Assembly: GCA_032027085.1 (NCBI GenBank)
Contig: JAVSMS010000001.1
Location: 3,511,730 to 3,575,729 of the forward strand
Direction: 5' to 3'
Source of the DNA: Pseudorhodoplanes sp.
GTDB lineage: Bacteria; Pseudomonadota; Alphaproteobacteria; Rhizobiales; Xanthobacteraceae
DNA: 64,000 nt
Part shown: piece by piece, positions 35,938 to 44,315 of the stretch
How the letters are laid out: each line of letters begins with the position of its first letter
Numbering within the stretch: the first letter of the stretch is position 1
Program-made: the position numbers and the translations under genes
Notes under the pieces: model-generated
What the model was told of the DNA's origin: nothing
Databases searched by the model: none
What the model saw: the letters and a program-made list of their open reading frames with translations, nothing else

Positions 35938-36261
35938 TCACGTCTGCGCCTCGCAGACTATTTCCACACCTTCGCGGCGGCCGATTTCCCGAACGCCTTT
36001 CACATCGTATTGCGTGCCCTCGCAAATGACGCGGTCAGTGACATACACGGCGATATATCTTGTCTTGAAGGTCACCGCGCTGAACCCGTAGCGCTCCTTC
36101 GTGTGCTCATCGAAGCGCTCGGCCTCGCTGTTTTGCTTCTTGCCGGCCCAGACGCGATGCACGGGAAGCCATTCGTAGCGGGGCTCGTTGAAATCGTCGC
36201 GGCCGACGATCGTCGGCCTGAGGACCGAAATTATGCGATCCATGGAGCCTGCGGTCGGCAT
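35938..36261 (-). CDS. Phage head closure / head-tail adaptor protein
   Basis: 107 residues; the ATG at 36261 overlaps the stop of the gene upstream (TGATG), and an internal Met at codon 7 is an alternative. The pattern MDRIISVLRPTIV..., VWAGKKQNSEAERF, FKTRYIAVYVTDRVICEGT and YDVKGVREIGRREGVEIVCE is that of the SPP1 gp16-like head-tail joining family. It plugs the portal-connector channel and links head to tail. Confidence 0.85.
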   Translation of the reverse strand: MPTAGSMDRIISVLRPTIVGRDDFNEPRYEWLPVHRVWAGKKQNSEAERFDEHTKERYGFSAVTFKTRYIAVYVTDRVICEGTQYDVKGVREIGRREGVEIVCEAQT

Positions 36262-36731
36262 CAGCGTGCTACCTTTCTTGCAAGCTTCGCCGCCCTCGCC
36301 TCGATGGCAGGTCCGATACGCTCTCCGAACCGCTGAACGACAAGCTCCTTGGTTGCTTCGAAGGCCATGCGCAAGAAAGGCTTTGGCGTCGTTCCGGGAT
36401 GCAGTGTGTCCGGGAACTGACCAGCGTTGGGATGCGGATCCGTCCCGAGCTCGACCAGATGCGCGTACCGGACCGCAGGACTGCCCGCACGCGGTCCAAC
36501 GAGGTACCTCGGCCTGGTGCGCGGCGAGCGGTTGTCGCGCTTGATTGTGAGTGCGCGCTTGAGAAGCCCCGACAGGCTGATGTCCATCCGATCGATATTC
36601 AGCTTTGCTTCTGCCAGGAGCGGTCGCAGCGCATAGCGGCTCGCTTCGTTCGCTGGCGTAGCCACGTAGCGCGCCAGCTCTCGGAAGGCCGCTACGGTCT
36701 CGCGATCACCTCTGACATAGCGGGTGGCCAT
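36261..36731 (-). CDS. HK97 gp10-like neck/tail completion protein
   Basis: 156 residues from the ATG at 36731, which overlaps the upstream stop (TGATG). The diagnostic region AVRYAHLVELGTDPHPNAGQ, with TTPKPFLRMAFEA, is typical of HK97 gp10-like proteins found at the head-tail interface. The N-terminal half is basic and helical. It belongs to the tightly overlapping connector set. Confidence 0.85.
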   Translation of the reverse strand: MATRYVRGDRETVAAFRELARYVATPANEASRYALRPLLAEAKLNIDRMDISLSGLLKRALTIKRDNRSPRTRPRYLVGPRAGSPAVRYAHLVELGTDPHPNAGQFPDTLHPGTTPKPFLRMAFEATKELVVQRFGERIGPAIEARAAKLARKVAR

Positions 36732-37351
36732 CAGAGTGCCCACACCCGGTAGTTTTCGAGCGCGTTCACTGCGGAGCGAGGCAGCATGAAGTACTGTGCC
36801 GCGGGCGTGATCGACTCCCGGAAGGCGTAGCGTGCGGCTACAATTTCCAGAATTGCGCTGCGAATAGTTGCGGGGACGTCCTCGGGAGTGTCGCCGTATC
36901 CTGCCCGGAACGTGATCAGGACAGCTTCAACATAGTCGCCCGTCTCCGGCCAATACGAGCCCGCCAGAGGCTCAATACGCCCTTTTCCTTCGTCACCGAT
37001 GCCGGCAACCTGAAATGCCGTCTCAGGGAGCGTCTGAAGGGTGCCGGCAGGATCACGATAGGAGACTTCAAGCACTTCCTGAAGTGGCGGAAGTGGCAGT
37101 TCAACGACTCGCGGGAAGCGGTGGAGCCGCAATTGCCAAGTCTGGGTGATCAGCGCGCGCGACAGCAGACCGTTGATGCCGTCGACCTCTCCAATGGCCG
37201 CCTCGATCAACCCTCTGACGTGCGCCCGGTCCTCAGGGGCTTCCTCAGGCGGGCTAGTGCCCTGGTCAGCCAAAACCAGCCGGAGGTGATCCCAGACGGT
37301 TTGCTCGCTTACGGCCAAGGCCTGTGGGGCGCTGATCAGCTTAAGGCTCAT
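36731..37351 (-). CDS. Phage head-tail connector (gp6 / phiE125 gp8-like)
   Basis: 206 residues from the ATG at 37351, chosen because GGAGG lies directly upstream. Family features: LKLISAPQALAVSEQTVWDH at the start, a helical bundle with IEAAIGEVDGINGLLSRALI, then LPLPPLQEVLEVSYRDPAG and FRAGYGDTPEDVPATIRSAI. These proteins form the ring below the portal. The order HNH-gp6-gp10-closure-terS is compact, with overlaps throughout after this gene. Confidence 0.88.
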   Translation of the reverse strand: MSLKLISAPQALAVSEQTVWDHLRLVLADQGTSPPEEAPEDRAHVRGLIEAAIGEVDGINGLLSRALITQTWQLRLHRFPRVVELPLPPLQEVLEVSYRDPAGTLQTLPETAFQVAGIGDEGKGRIEPLAGSYWPETGDYVEAVLITFRAGYGDTPEDVPATIRSAILEIVAARYAFRESITPAAQYFMLPRSAVNALENYRVWAL

Positions 37352-37450
37352 CGGGCCCTCCATTTCCGGGGGCCGAATTCAAAAAAATCGCGCGCGACGG
37401 AACCCCCGCCGGTCCCGGCCTGTTTGGCAAAGTTTTGAACCGCCCCCCGC

Positions 37451-37807
37451 TCATGCGTGCGCTCTCCTCTCTTCACGCTGCTTCCTCGAGCTGTGACACT
37501 GGAACGCCATCGCCTGCCAATTGCTGCGGTCCCAGAAGAGCTCCCGATTACCCTTGTGCGGCTTGATGTGGTCGACCGTGTCAGCGCGGCGGCCGCAACC
37601 GCATGCGCAGTAGTAGTTCTCCGACTGCAGCAAGAACGCGCGCGATGCACTGTCCCACTCGGCTGTGTAGCCACGCTGGCGGGCAGACGGTCGACGCGCG
37701 TCGTGGCGCGCCTTGCGCTCATGCTCCCGCTTGCGTTCGCACGGGCATTGAGAGCCCGACGCGATGCGATAACCGCATCCGCATATCCGTGGTGCACGCA
37801 TTGACAT
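37451..37807 (-). CDS. Phage HNH endonuclease
   Basis: 118 residues with AGGAG before the ATG at 37807. The C-terminal HNH fold is clear: YYCACGCGRRADTVDHIKPH, then NWQAMAFQCHSSRKQR with the zinc cysteine and catalytic histidines. In HK97-type phages and in several satellite islands the HNH protein is part of the terminase complex and needed for specific DNA cleavage at cos sites. That suggests cos-type packaging here. The N-terminus is Cys/Arg-rich. Confidence 0.88.
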   Translation of the reverse strand: MSMRAPRICGCGYRIASGSQCPCERKREHERKARHDARRPSARQRGYTAEWDSASRAFLLQSENYYCACGCGRRADTVDHIKPHKGNRELFWDRSNWQAMAFQCHSSRKQREERRAHA

Positions 37808-38003
37808 GCATCGCTCCTATTGAGGCGGCCGACGCTGAAAGGAAGCGCCGGCCGCTGTGAGCCCTTAACCGCTGAGGACGGCTGGTGCTCGCGATCCTGT
37901 CGGCCTTGGCTCCCACTGTCCCTTATGGGTGGCGCCGGAGAGGCCGACTTGCCGATGTTGGACCGACCGCAACGGCCCTCAATGAACACGGCGCCAAGCT
38001 CGT

Positions 38004-39197
38004 TTAGGCCGCTCCCTTCAACAGAACGATCGCTTCCGATTGCACCTTCTTGCCGCCGACGCGCCTCCGTGCGCGGATCTTCACGATGCCGTTGTCAGCG
38101 CCGGTGTAATCGTCGCGCATGATCTGCACTCCGACGCGGTCGACGATGCGATAGGCAGAAGCGAAGTCACCGAAGGCGATTGGATAAGTGTCTTCCGTCG
38201 GTGAGCCGCCGTGCTGCAGATCTTCCATGTCCACGGCTTCGCGTACCGGACGTCCCAGCAATGTCGCTGGCTGGCCATTTGCCAAGCCATCCGACCAGAG
38301 TGTTCCTTTGGTCGTCGTATCGGCCGCGGCGCGAATAATACCCATGGTCTTGCGGTTCATCTGCCACGCGCCGCGGGCCGCGTAGGCAGTCGGCAGTTTG
38401 TAGTAGAGTTCGATGATCCGTTCGATGATATCGGAGCCATCCTGAGCGGCACTCACCTGCTGATAGTCGGCAGGCGAATACAGAAAGCCCGTTGGCTTGC
38501 CGTTGCCGTCGCCAGTGACAAATGCCGCAGATTCTGCCTTGCCGAACTGCTGACCGATCTGGCCCGAGATATACGCGGACAGATCGATCATGGCGTCTTC
38601 GAGCAACTGAACGCTGATCGGCACGATTACCGCATGCTCGAAGGTCTTGATGTTGAGTTGGTCAAACACCGGCTCGCTAGACGGGCGTGCGCCGGTCTCG
38701 GTTACCCAGCCGCCCGCGATCTTCCCGGTAATGACCGGCAGATAGACTTCGGTTGTCCCGACGCCCATGATCGAGGCGAGCGCACGCATCGGGCTGAATT
38801 CAGTGATCGCCTCGATGATTTGTGTGGAATATTCGGGGGCAACGACGTAGCCGCCTGCCGCCGGAGTGGTGAGATTGAGAGTCTTGCGCTCCATGTCGTC
38901 CAGGGCGGCAGGACCAAACCGAAGGAACGTGTTGAGCGCTTTCCTCTCCAGAATGAGCGCCTCTTCCTTGCTGGCCGGTGCGGCCGCGCCAGGGCGCTGG
39001 ACTTTGGCCTCGAGCTTGTCGATGCGTTCAACGACCTTGGCAATCGTCTTTTGCTCAAGATCGGTAAAGCGCGTGTCTTGTTTCTTCTGGAAATCTCCGA
39101 ACTCGGTCGTGAGGCCGTCTAGGGCCTGCATCACCGGATCTTTCCCATCAACTTCCTGTGCGTTCTTTGTTTCAAGAGCTGGATTGACGTGCTTCAT
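38004..39197 (-). CDS. HK97-type major capsid protein
   Basis: 397 residues. Residues about 25-75 are a coiled-coil (DFQKKQDTRFTDLEQKTIAK), the delta scaffold domain normally removed by the protease. The HK97 fold follows, with NLTTPAAGGYVVAPEYSTQI, PISVQLLEDAMIDLSAYISG, AFVTGDGNGKPTGFLY and AYRIVDRVGVQIMRDDYT. The start overlaps the protease stop by 4 nt. The gene appears intact, so capsids could be made. Confidence 0.94.
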   Translation of the reverse strand: MKHVNPALETKNAQEVDGKDPVMQALDGLTTEFGDFQKKQDTRFTDLEQKTIAKVVERIDKLEAKVQRPGAAAPASKEEALILERKALNTFLRFGPAALDDMERKTLNLTTPAAGGYVVAPEYSTQIIEAITEFSPMRALASIMGVGTTEVYLPVITGKIAGGWVTETGARPSSEPVFDQLNIKTFEHAVIVPISVQLLEDAMIDLSAYISGQIGQQFGKAESAAFVTGDGNGKPTGFLYSPADYQQVSAAQDGSDIIERIIELYYKLPTAYAARGAWQMNRKTMGIIRAAADTTTKGTLWSDGLANGQPATLLGRPVREAVDMEDLQHGGSPTEDTYPIAFGDFASAYRIVDRVGVQIMRDDYTGADNGIVKIRARRRVGGKKVQSEAIVLLKGAA

Positions 39198-39739
39198 CGT
39201 CTGGCGGCCTCCTCGCCGCGGAGTGCCGCCTGGGCACGGTTGATAGCCCCCACTACCGCGCGCGCGTAATCGTCATCGCCCTTCACGCTGGCGATGCTAG
39301 CGCGTGGATTCATCGGGAACACGACCACGGAGATTTCGCGCAGGTCTATTTGTTCTAGAAAGCGAATGCCCTTCACCCGATCGATGCGATCCTTGATCGA
39401 ACGATAGCCAATCGACAGCGCATCCAAGGCGCCTGCCTTCATCAACGCATAGGTCTCGCGTCCCTTTGTCGTGTCGAGAATAAGTTTGCCTTTGGCCAGG
39501 AGGCCCTTGCGATCCTCCTTCAACTCCGTCCAAACCCCGATTGGTTCGGAAGGGTCATGGGAACGAAGCATCTTCACCTTGCCAGCCGGACGGAGAGAAA
39601 GTGATTTCTCGAACGCTCCGGGCACGACAATGTCGCGGCCTAGATCTTCGTTGCTGAAGATCGACGCATAGCCGGTGAAAACGCCGTCCTCACCGACCGA
39701 CTTGGTATCAATCTCGATGGCAAGGCGCTCGTTCATCAC
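39194..39739 (-). CDS. HK97-family prohead protease
   Basis: 181 residues of the S78 peptidase family. FTGYASIFSNEDLGRDIVVP, the catalytic His in VKMLRSHDPSEPIG and the catalytic Ser in ALDALSIGYRSI are present. It cleaves the capsid scaffold domain during maturation. It overlaps both neighbours by 4 nt. Confidence 0.93.
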   Translation of the reverse strand: MMNERLAIEIDTKSVGEDGVFTGYASIFSNEDLGRDIVVPGAFEKSLSLRPAGKVKMLRSHDPSEPIGVWTELKEDRKGLLAKGKLILDTTKGRETYALMKAGALDALSIGYRSIKDRIDRVKGIRFLEQIDLREISVVVFPMNPRASIASVKGDDDYARAVVGAINRAQAALRGEEAARR

Positions 39740-40935
39740 CGACCTCCCGCGGCCGGCGCCGGCGCAATATTGGGATTCACAAAGGCATCGCCGCCTTCGT
39801 AAGGCGGCATATTCTCCTTGGCGCGAACCTCATTTGGATTCACGACGCGCGCAGCGATCAGCTTGGTATAGCCTTCGGTCCGTGCGGCAAAATCAGCGCG
39901 AAGCAGATCATCCGTGATGAAATCAACGATATGAGTTTTGCGTTCCTCACGGCTCAGAAGCGTCCGGACATATCCGGCTTGCCACTGACGGAGCCACTCC
40001 AAGAGAGATGCCAACCATTCCTTTGCGGCAGCTTCTGAGTTGTTCCAGGTCGCACGGCCGTAATCCATAATGATCATCGGCGGTATGCGGAACAGCCGGG
40101 CAACCTCTTCGATAACGAGCCGCCAAATCTCAATCAGTTGCGCATCAACGCTCGTCAAGGCGGTTTGTGTGTAGTCAAAGCCATCCGTCAGAATGATCGC
40201 CTTTCCGGCGTTGCTCGATCCCGCATGCTGAGCTTCGAGCAATTTTCGGATGTTATTGATCGCTACCTCATTGAGGTTCTTTTCCGTTCGGAGAATGCCT
40301 CCCGGCTTCGCACCGTTCGAAAATAGACGTGCAACATGCTCTTGCACCGCTGACGCAATGCCGATGGTTTCGCGGCCAATCTGGATTGCTGCCTCACCTT
40401 TGAGGCCATTTAAGCTCAATCCAGCGATGTGGATTATCTCGTCATAAGCGTAGACGCGTTCGACGCCCGCCCTACTGCGATAGAGATACTGCGGCTCGCC
40501 CGTGACCTCGTTTTCTCGCGGCGTCACGCACTTTGGATCAAGGCGAATAAGCTCTATAGCTCGGCCAGTGACTTTGTTGGCCAGGGCATAGCCATTTCCT
40601 TCCAGCAGCGCGTCGACAGTGACTTGCTTTCGAAGCGCGCCCGCGGATTGCCAGTCGGACGCCCACGAGTGCACGAGCTCGAACGCGGGATGATTTGGAT
40701 CCTGTTCTTTGCCACCCCCCTCAGTGCGACGAAACACCTTGCAAGGTAGCGTTCCAACCGTGTCGCTGATCGCTTTGACTGCGCATGCCACCGCGGGCAC
40801 GCGAAGCGCGCTCACAGGCGTTATGTGCTTGCCCGCCGCCGTCGGTGCGGAACCAAACAGCTCGAACAGCCACGGCGCCGGCGCTGAAATCGCCGCGCTT
40901 TTTCGCTCGGAAGCGTGCTTGAACCAGTGGAGCAT
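39736..40935 (-). CDS. HK97-family portal protein
   Basis: 399 residues, full length. Conserved regions include ALRVPAVACAVKAISDTVGT, DALLEGNGYALANK, VYAYDEIIHIAGLSLNGLKG, FSNGAKPGGILRTEKNL, and MDYGRATWNNSEAAAKEWLA. The dodecameric portal forms the DNA entry gate of the head. It is the first gene of the capsid block, about 55 bp after the DNA-binding-like gene. Confidence 0.94.
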   Translation of the reverse strand: MLHWFKHASERKSAAISAPAPWLFELFGSAPTAAGKHITPVSALRVPAVACAVKAISDTVGTLPCKVFRRTEGGGKEQDPNHPAFELVHSWASDWQSAGALRKQVTVDALLEGNGYALANKVTGRAIELIRLDPKCVTPRENEVTGEPQYLYRSRAGVERVYAYDEIIHIAGLSLNGLKGEAAIQIGRETIGIASAVQEHVARLFSNGAKPGGILRTEKNLNEVAINNIRKLLEAQHAGSSNAGKAIILTDGFDYTQTALTSVDAQLIEIWRLVIEEVARLFRIPPMIIMDYGRATWNNSEAAAKEWLASLLEWLRQWQAGYVRTLLSREERKTHIVDFITDDLLRADFAARTEGYTKLIAARVVNPNEVRAKENMPPYEGGDAFVNPNIAPAPAAGGR

Positions 40936-40990
40936 GCGCGGACAATGAGTCCACGTGAGTCACCATGCAAGTCAGCCTTAAAACGCTGTT

Positions 40991-41869
40991 TCAGGTTGTT
41001 GCGGCAAGTTTCATGTTGTTCGCGTTTCGACTCACATTCGCGAGGCAGTGCGCGTCACTCCGAATCACTGCGCTAGAAATCAGCTTCTGGAATCGCGCAG
41101 TTCGGGCGAACTCCACATCAATACCGAGCTTGAGGTAGACAACATCGAATGCGCCACTTTTGCGCTTCGAGGATTTTTCCAACATCACGAACCGGCCGGC
41201 TGAACGCCTCCGGCGTATGGGGGGCGCCGGCCGGTTCTGCTCAGCGCCCTGGGCTATCGGTTCTTGCGGTGTGGCACAGGTCCGTCCACCTACTGTCCTA
41301 TTCCTTAGATTGTGGGTGGACACACTTGTGCCAGGCATTGGACAGCCTTTGCGATACCAAGTCCGACGCGAATAGCCGAACTCAGCCCAAGGCTCACGGG
41401 CGGAATTGCTTTGAGCTTCATACACTGGTCGCTGGACGGCGCCCTTGGCGGCCCGGGCACGTCTCTTGCGCTCCCTGTCTCGGCGACGCCGGTCATCCGC
41501 TAGCCGGCTCTTCCGCTCGGCCGCTACTTCGTCAACGCCGTGAAACGTTCGGAGGCCAAGGAGGAGCTTTTCCTCCGTCGTCACGTCGAGAAGGCGGCCC
41601 GCGACAGTCGCGTTAATGGGGCGATAAAACCTTCCCTTCCGCTCCATAATTGCGGAGGTTCGGCGGATTGCTCGCATCGCCGTCGCCTCGTCAATCTGAA
41701 TGCCGACTTTCTCGGCCAAATCTGCAAATGTGAAATAGTCCAGCCCCCTCCTGCTGAACACGACAATATCGGCAATTATCGTTGCCCACGCCTGCGGATC
41801 AAATAACGCTGTGTGATGTTCAGCTCTATGGGCAACCAAGCTTCCAAGCTCCGCTCTTCGGCGGAACAT
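40991..41869 (-). CDS. Putative DNA-binding protein with winged-helix-like and basic regions
   Basis: 292 residues if the ATG at 41869 is used. The frame is open upstream, but it would then read through the terminator at 41974-42008, so the later start is preferred. Residues 30-95 look like a winged helix (LDYFTFADLAEKVGIQIDEA). A very basic stretch follows (DRRRRDRERKRRARAAKG), then WAEFGYSRRTWYRKG, a helix-turn-helix-like phrase common in rhizobial mobile DNA. It may be a replication initiator or regulator, but I cannot name it. Confidence 0.6.
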   Translation of the reverse strand: MFRRRAELGSLVAHRAEHHTALFDPQAWATIIADIVVFSRRGLDYFTFADLAEKVGIQIDEATAMRAIRRTSAIMERKGRFYRPINATVAGRLLDVTTEEKLLLGLRTFHGVDEVAAERKSRLADDRRRRDRERKRRARAAKGAVQRPVYEAQSNSAREPWAEFGYSRRTWYRKGCPMPGTSVSTHNLRNRTVGGRTCATPQEPIAQGAEQNRPAPPIRRRRSAGRFVMLEKSSKRKSGAFDVVYLKLGIDVEFARTARFQKLISSAVIRSDAHCLANVSRNANNMKLAATT

Positions 41870-41973
41870 TCGGATATGAAGGCGCGACAACCTTTTGATT
41901 GTTCGCGTCTGGCTTGCGGTGTTTTGTGACGGATTGTATATTCGTTGCGTGCTGCCAGGCACAATGGTTCTCC

Positions 41974-42008
41974 AAAAAGGCCCCGCCGTTTGCACCGGCG
42001 GGGCTTTT
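41974..42008. terminator. Bidirectional Rho-independent terminator
   Basis: A perfect 9-bp stem, GCCCCGCCG and CGGCGGGGC with a 7-nt loop. TTTT follows on the plus strand and five T on the minus strand. It lies just after the 91-residue gene on the minus strand, separating the early genes from the DNA-binding-like gene and the capsid block. Confidence 0.8.
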
Positions 42009-42020
42009 GTTTGCGACCGA

Positions 42021-42296
42021 TTAGGCAGATCCCTCCGGATCCATCTGTTCCAGTCTCCATTTTCTGATCTGATCAAGAGCCATGATTTCGATTTCGTGAG
42101 CTCTTGTCTCAACTTCGGAGTCTGAGAGGCCAAGACGAGATAAGCCGTTGCGCAGAATGGCACCAAGTTTGGCTGCAATTGCATCACCTACCCCGGAGCG
42201 ATCTTTCTCGGGGACGGTCAACTCAACCATCTTGATGCCGCCTAAAAGCGACTCTGCGAAACCTTCCGCGAAAGCTTTGATCTTCTCATCTCTCAT
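42021..42296 (-). CDS. Hypothetical protein of the element (91 aa)
   Basis: Start-stop overlap (ATGA at 42293-42296) with the 59-residue gene shows that it is a real coupled gene. Charged and helical (FAEGFAESLLGGIKMVELTV) with no recognised domain. It is the last gene before the bidirectional terminator. Confidence 0.6.
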   Translation of the reverse strand: MRDEKIKAFAEGFAESLLGGIKMVELTVPEKDRSGVGDAIAAKLGAILRNGLSRLGLSDSEVETRAHEIEIMALDQIRKWRLEQMDPEGSA

Positions 42297-42472
42297 CGCT
42301 CTGCGATCTCTATCGCTTCATCAATACGGTCGAGTGCGATGCGGAGCGCGTCAGCAATCGAATCAGCGGTGCCGTCGTCCTGCTCTGGCGAGCCATGCGC
42401 TGCGAGGTGTCCGACTTTCACCATCCTGCGCGCTGAATTCAGTGCATCGATGATATCAACTCGCTTGCTCAT
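42293..42472 (-). CDS. Small coupled hypothetical protein (59 aa)
   Basis: The ATG at 42472 has a strong GGAGG site 8 nt upstream and overlaps the stop of the AlpA-like gene. Its own stop overlaps the next start. The acidic helical product (SIADALRIALDRIDEAIEIA) has no recognised family. Both overlaps make it very likely real despite its size. Confidence 0.6.
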   Translation of the reverse strand: MSKRVDIIDALNSARRMVKVGHLAAHGSPEQDDGTADSIADALRIALDRIDEAIEIAER

Positions 42473-42720
42473 TGTTTATCCTCCGTGAGTGTTGGGTTTG
42501 TGCGGCTGGCCTTCCATGCGTTGTACGCGTCGACTCGAAAGCCCACGCGACCAGGCGACAACTGAACTTGCGACGGAAATTCGCCGCGTTTGATCATCCG
42601 CCAAATCGTGGCGTAGCCCAGCCCGGAATCGGCCATGACTTCTTTGAAAGAAAGGAAGTGAGGCGTCGGGGGTGGATGGCTAGCTTCAGGTCTACGTTGA
42701 GTTCTTGACACTACTGGCAT
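42469..42720 (-). CDS. AlpA-like excisionase/regulator (MerR-type HTH)
   Basis: 83 residues. The core FLSFKEVMADSGLGYATIWR-MIKRGEFPSQVQLSPGRVGF is the AlpA/HTH_17 pattern: an adapted helix-turn-helix, a wing, and a terminal WKASR. AlpA proteins activate excision and early genes in P4-like phages and phage-inducible islands. Its place next to the integrase agrees with that role. It is first in a coupled group of three genes. Confidence 0.82.
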   Translation of the reverse strand: MPVVSRTQRRPEASHPPPTPHFLSFKEVMADSGLGYATIWRMIKRGEFPSQVQLSPGRVGFRVDAYNAWKASRTNPTLTEDKQ

Positions 42721-42921
42721 CCTCTCGTTTCGAGGGTGCCTCCGCAGTGGCGGCCCTCAGTTAGGATCTCCCGCTGCGGCGGGTAGAAATCCTTCTGAGA
42801 GCCCGAACCATTTCGGACCGTCGATGTCTGCGACTATGCGTCAGACCCAGTGTTCGCTTTCGCGAACCGCGACAACCGAATCATTGCCACGCGTTTCGAT
42901 CGATTTCAAGAGCTGCGAAAC

Positions 42922-44154
42922 TCATCCAGTCGCTTTCAATTTTTTTTCCAACGCAACGACTTTATTTTCCTTGGGACTGCAAATTAGAAACGCTTCCCAC
43001 GCATTCATCAACTTGCGACGACGGGCCAATGCGTCACCCCTGCGATATGCCGCCTCTGTAGCGTCATCGAGGGTGTGCGCCAAGGCAGCCTCGGCAAGCT
43101 CGCGTGGAAAGGTCGTGGCATCGAATACCCAGTCGCGGAACGAGCTGCGAAACCCGTGCACTGTGAATTGGCCGGCGCCCGCCCTTCTAAGCGCCATTGT
43201 CAGTGCCATCACGCTTAGCCCCGTACCTGGCGCTCTTCCGCTGAATACGAACTGATCACTTTCAAATCCGAGAGAAGCCGCCTGTTCGAGTATCTCCAGC
43301 ATTCGATTGGTAAGTGGTACGCGATGCTCACGTTGCGCTTTCATTCGGACGGCAGGAATAGTCCAAACCTTATCGCGAAGATCAAGCTCGGCAGGAGCAG
43401 CGCCGCGGACCTCTCCGGATCTTGCGGCGGTTAGAATGACGAGTTCGAGCGCCAAGTTCGAAATCGTTACCTCAGAGCGAAGCTGTTGGATAAACGCCGG
43501 CACTTCTGCGAATGGCATTGCAGCATGATGGCCGCGAGATAGCTTCGTGCGAGCTGGCAGAACGGTACTGAGGTGGCCGCGCCATCGCGCCGGGTTTTCG
43601 CCCTTGAATTGGCCCTTTGCCTTAGCTGCGTCGATGACACGCTCAATCCGGCCGCGAAGGCGATGAGCTGTCTCCGGCTTTATATTCCAGATCGGCTTGA
43701 TGACGCCCAAGACATCGTCTGTTGTCACCTTTGAGACCAGCAAATTTCGCAGGGGCGCAGCGTCTACGGTAAGAGTCGTCTTCCACTGAGCGACGTGCTT
43801 CTCATTTTTCCAACTCGGCTTCATCGCTTCAATCAGCGCATCTGCGACGTCGCCGAACGTTGGAACCGCGGTTTCAACTCTTCGCACTACGAGCGGGTTT
43901 TGGTCTTGAGCCAGCAGCTCGCGTGCTGCGGCGGCCTTCTTTCTGGCAATGGCTAGACTGACCGCTCTGGCGGATCCCAGACCCATCTCGCGGGTTTTGC
44001 CACCCCAGCGGAACAGAAAGACCCAGCGGCGCCCCCCGTTGGGGGAAACCGAAAGATATAGATTGCCGCCGTCTGCATGCCGGCCTGGAGCAGCAACGGT
44101 TGCAACGAACCGCGCCGACAATCGGTGAAGGGTGCGCGCCCCCGAAATCGTCAT
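42922..44154 (-). CDS. int: P4-type tyrosine integrase
   Basis: About 410 residues from the ATG at 44154; a start seven codons upstream would fall inside the 22-nt repeat. The N-terminal DUF4102-like arm-binding domain (GRHADGGNLYLSVSPNGGRR-WVFLFRWGGK) precedes a catalytic domain with LTAARSGEVRGA, HGFRSSFRDW and, for the probable tyrosine, DATEAAYRRGDALARRR. It inserts the element into the tRNA-Ser 3' end. The gene reads inward from the right end, with attR 160 bp upstream of its start. Confidence 0.95.
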   Translation of the reverse strand: MTISGARTLHRLSARFVATVAAPGRHADGGNLYLSVSPNGGRRWVFLFRWGGKTREMGLGSARAVSLAIARKKAAAARELLAQDQNPLVVRRVETAVPTFGDVADALIEAMKPSWKNEKHVAQWKTTLTVDAAPLRNLLVSKVTTDDVLGVIKPIWNIKPETAHRLRGRIERVIDAAKAKGQFKGENPARWRGHLSTVLPARTKLSRGHHAAMPFAEVPAFIQQLRSEVTISNLALELVILTAARSGEVRGAAPAELDLRDKVWTIPAVRMKAQREHRVPLTNRMLEILEQAASLGFESDQFVFSGRAPGTGLSVMALTMALRRAGAGQFTVHGFRSSFRDWVFDATTFPRELAEAALAHTLDDATEAAYRRGDALARRRKLMNAWEAFLICSPKENKVVALEKKLKATG

Positions 44155-44164
44155 TCCAAGATCC

Positions 44165-44186
44165 TGCCCTAGCATCTGCCCTATCG
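44165..44186 (+). repeat. Right copy of 22-nt terminal direct repeat (probable integrase arm site)
   Basis: Matches the sequence at 22582-22603 at 20 of 22 positions in the same orientation and again contains TGCCCTA twice. It lies 129 bp inside attR, directly upstream of the integrase coding region, so it could also serve in autoregulation of int. Confidence 0.55.
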
Positions 44187-44315
44187 GCAGCCTGCGCTTG
44201 GGTGAAAGAAATTGGAATCCGGTGAGAACTATTTCAACAGATATTCAATAAAAATCAGTGCGTTAATGACGCAGATGGAAGAACCTGAAACTCGGTGAGA
44301 GCTTCAGTTTAATTC

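Noticed and set aside
31640-40935. Gene transfer agent of the Rhodobacter type
   Set aside because: The gene order differs (terS-terL after the connectors), the block has its own integrase and tRNA att sites, and the tail genes of such agents are missing.
41974-42008. Possible second tRNA or attachment site at the GC-rich palindrome
   Set aside because: It folds as one 9-bp hairpin with T-runs on both sides, which is a terminator, and no cloverleaf can be drawn.
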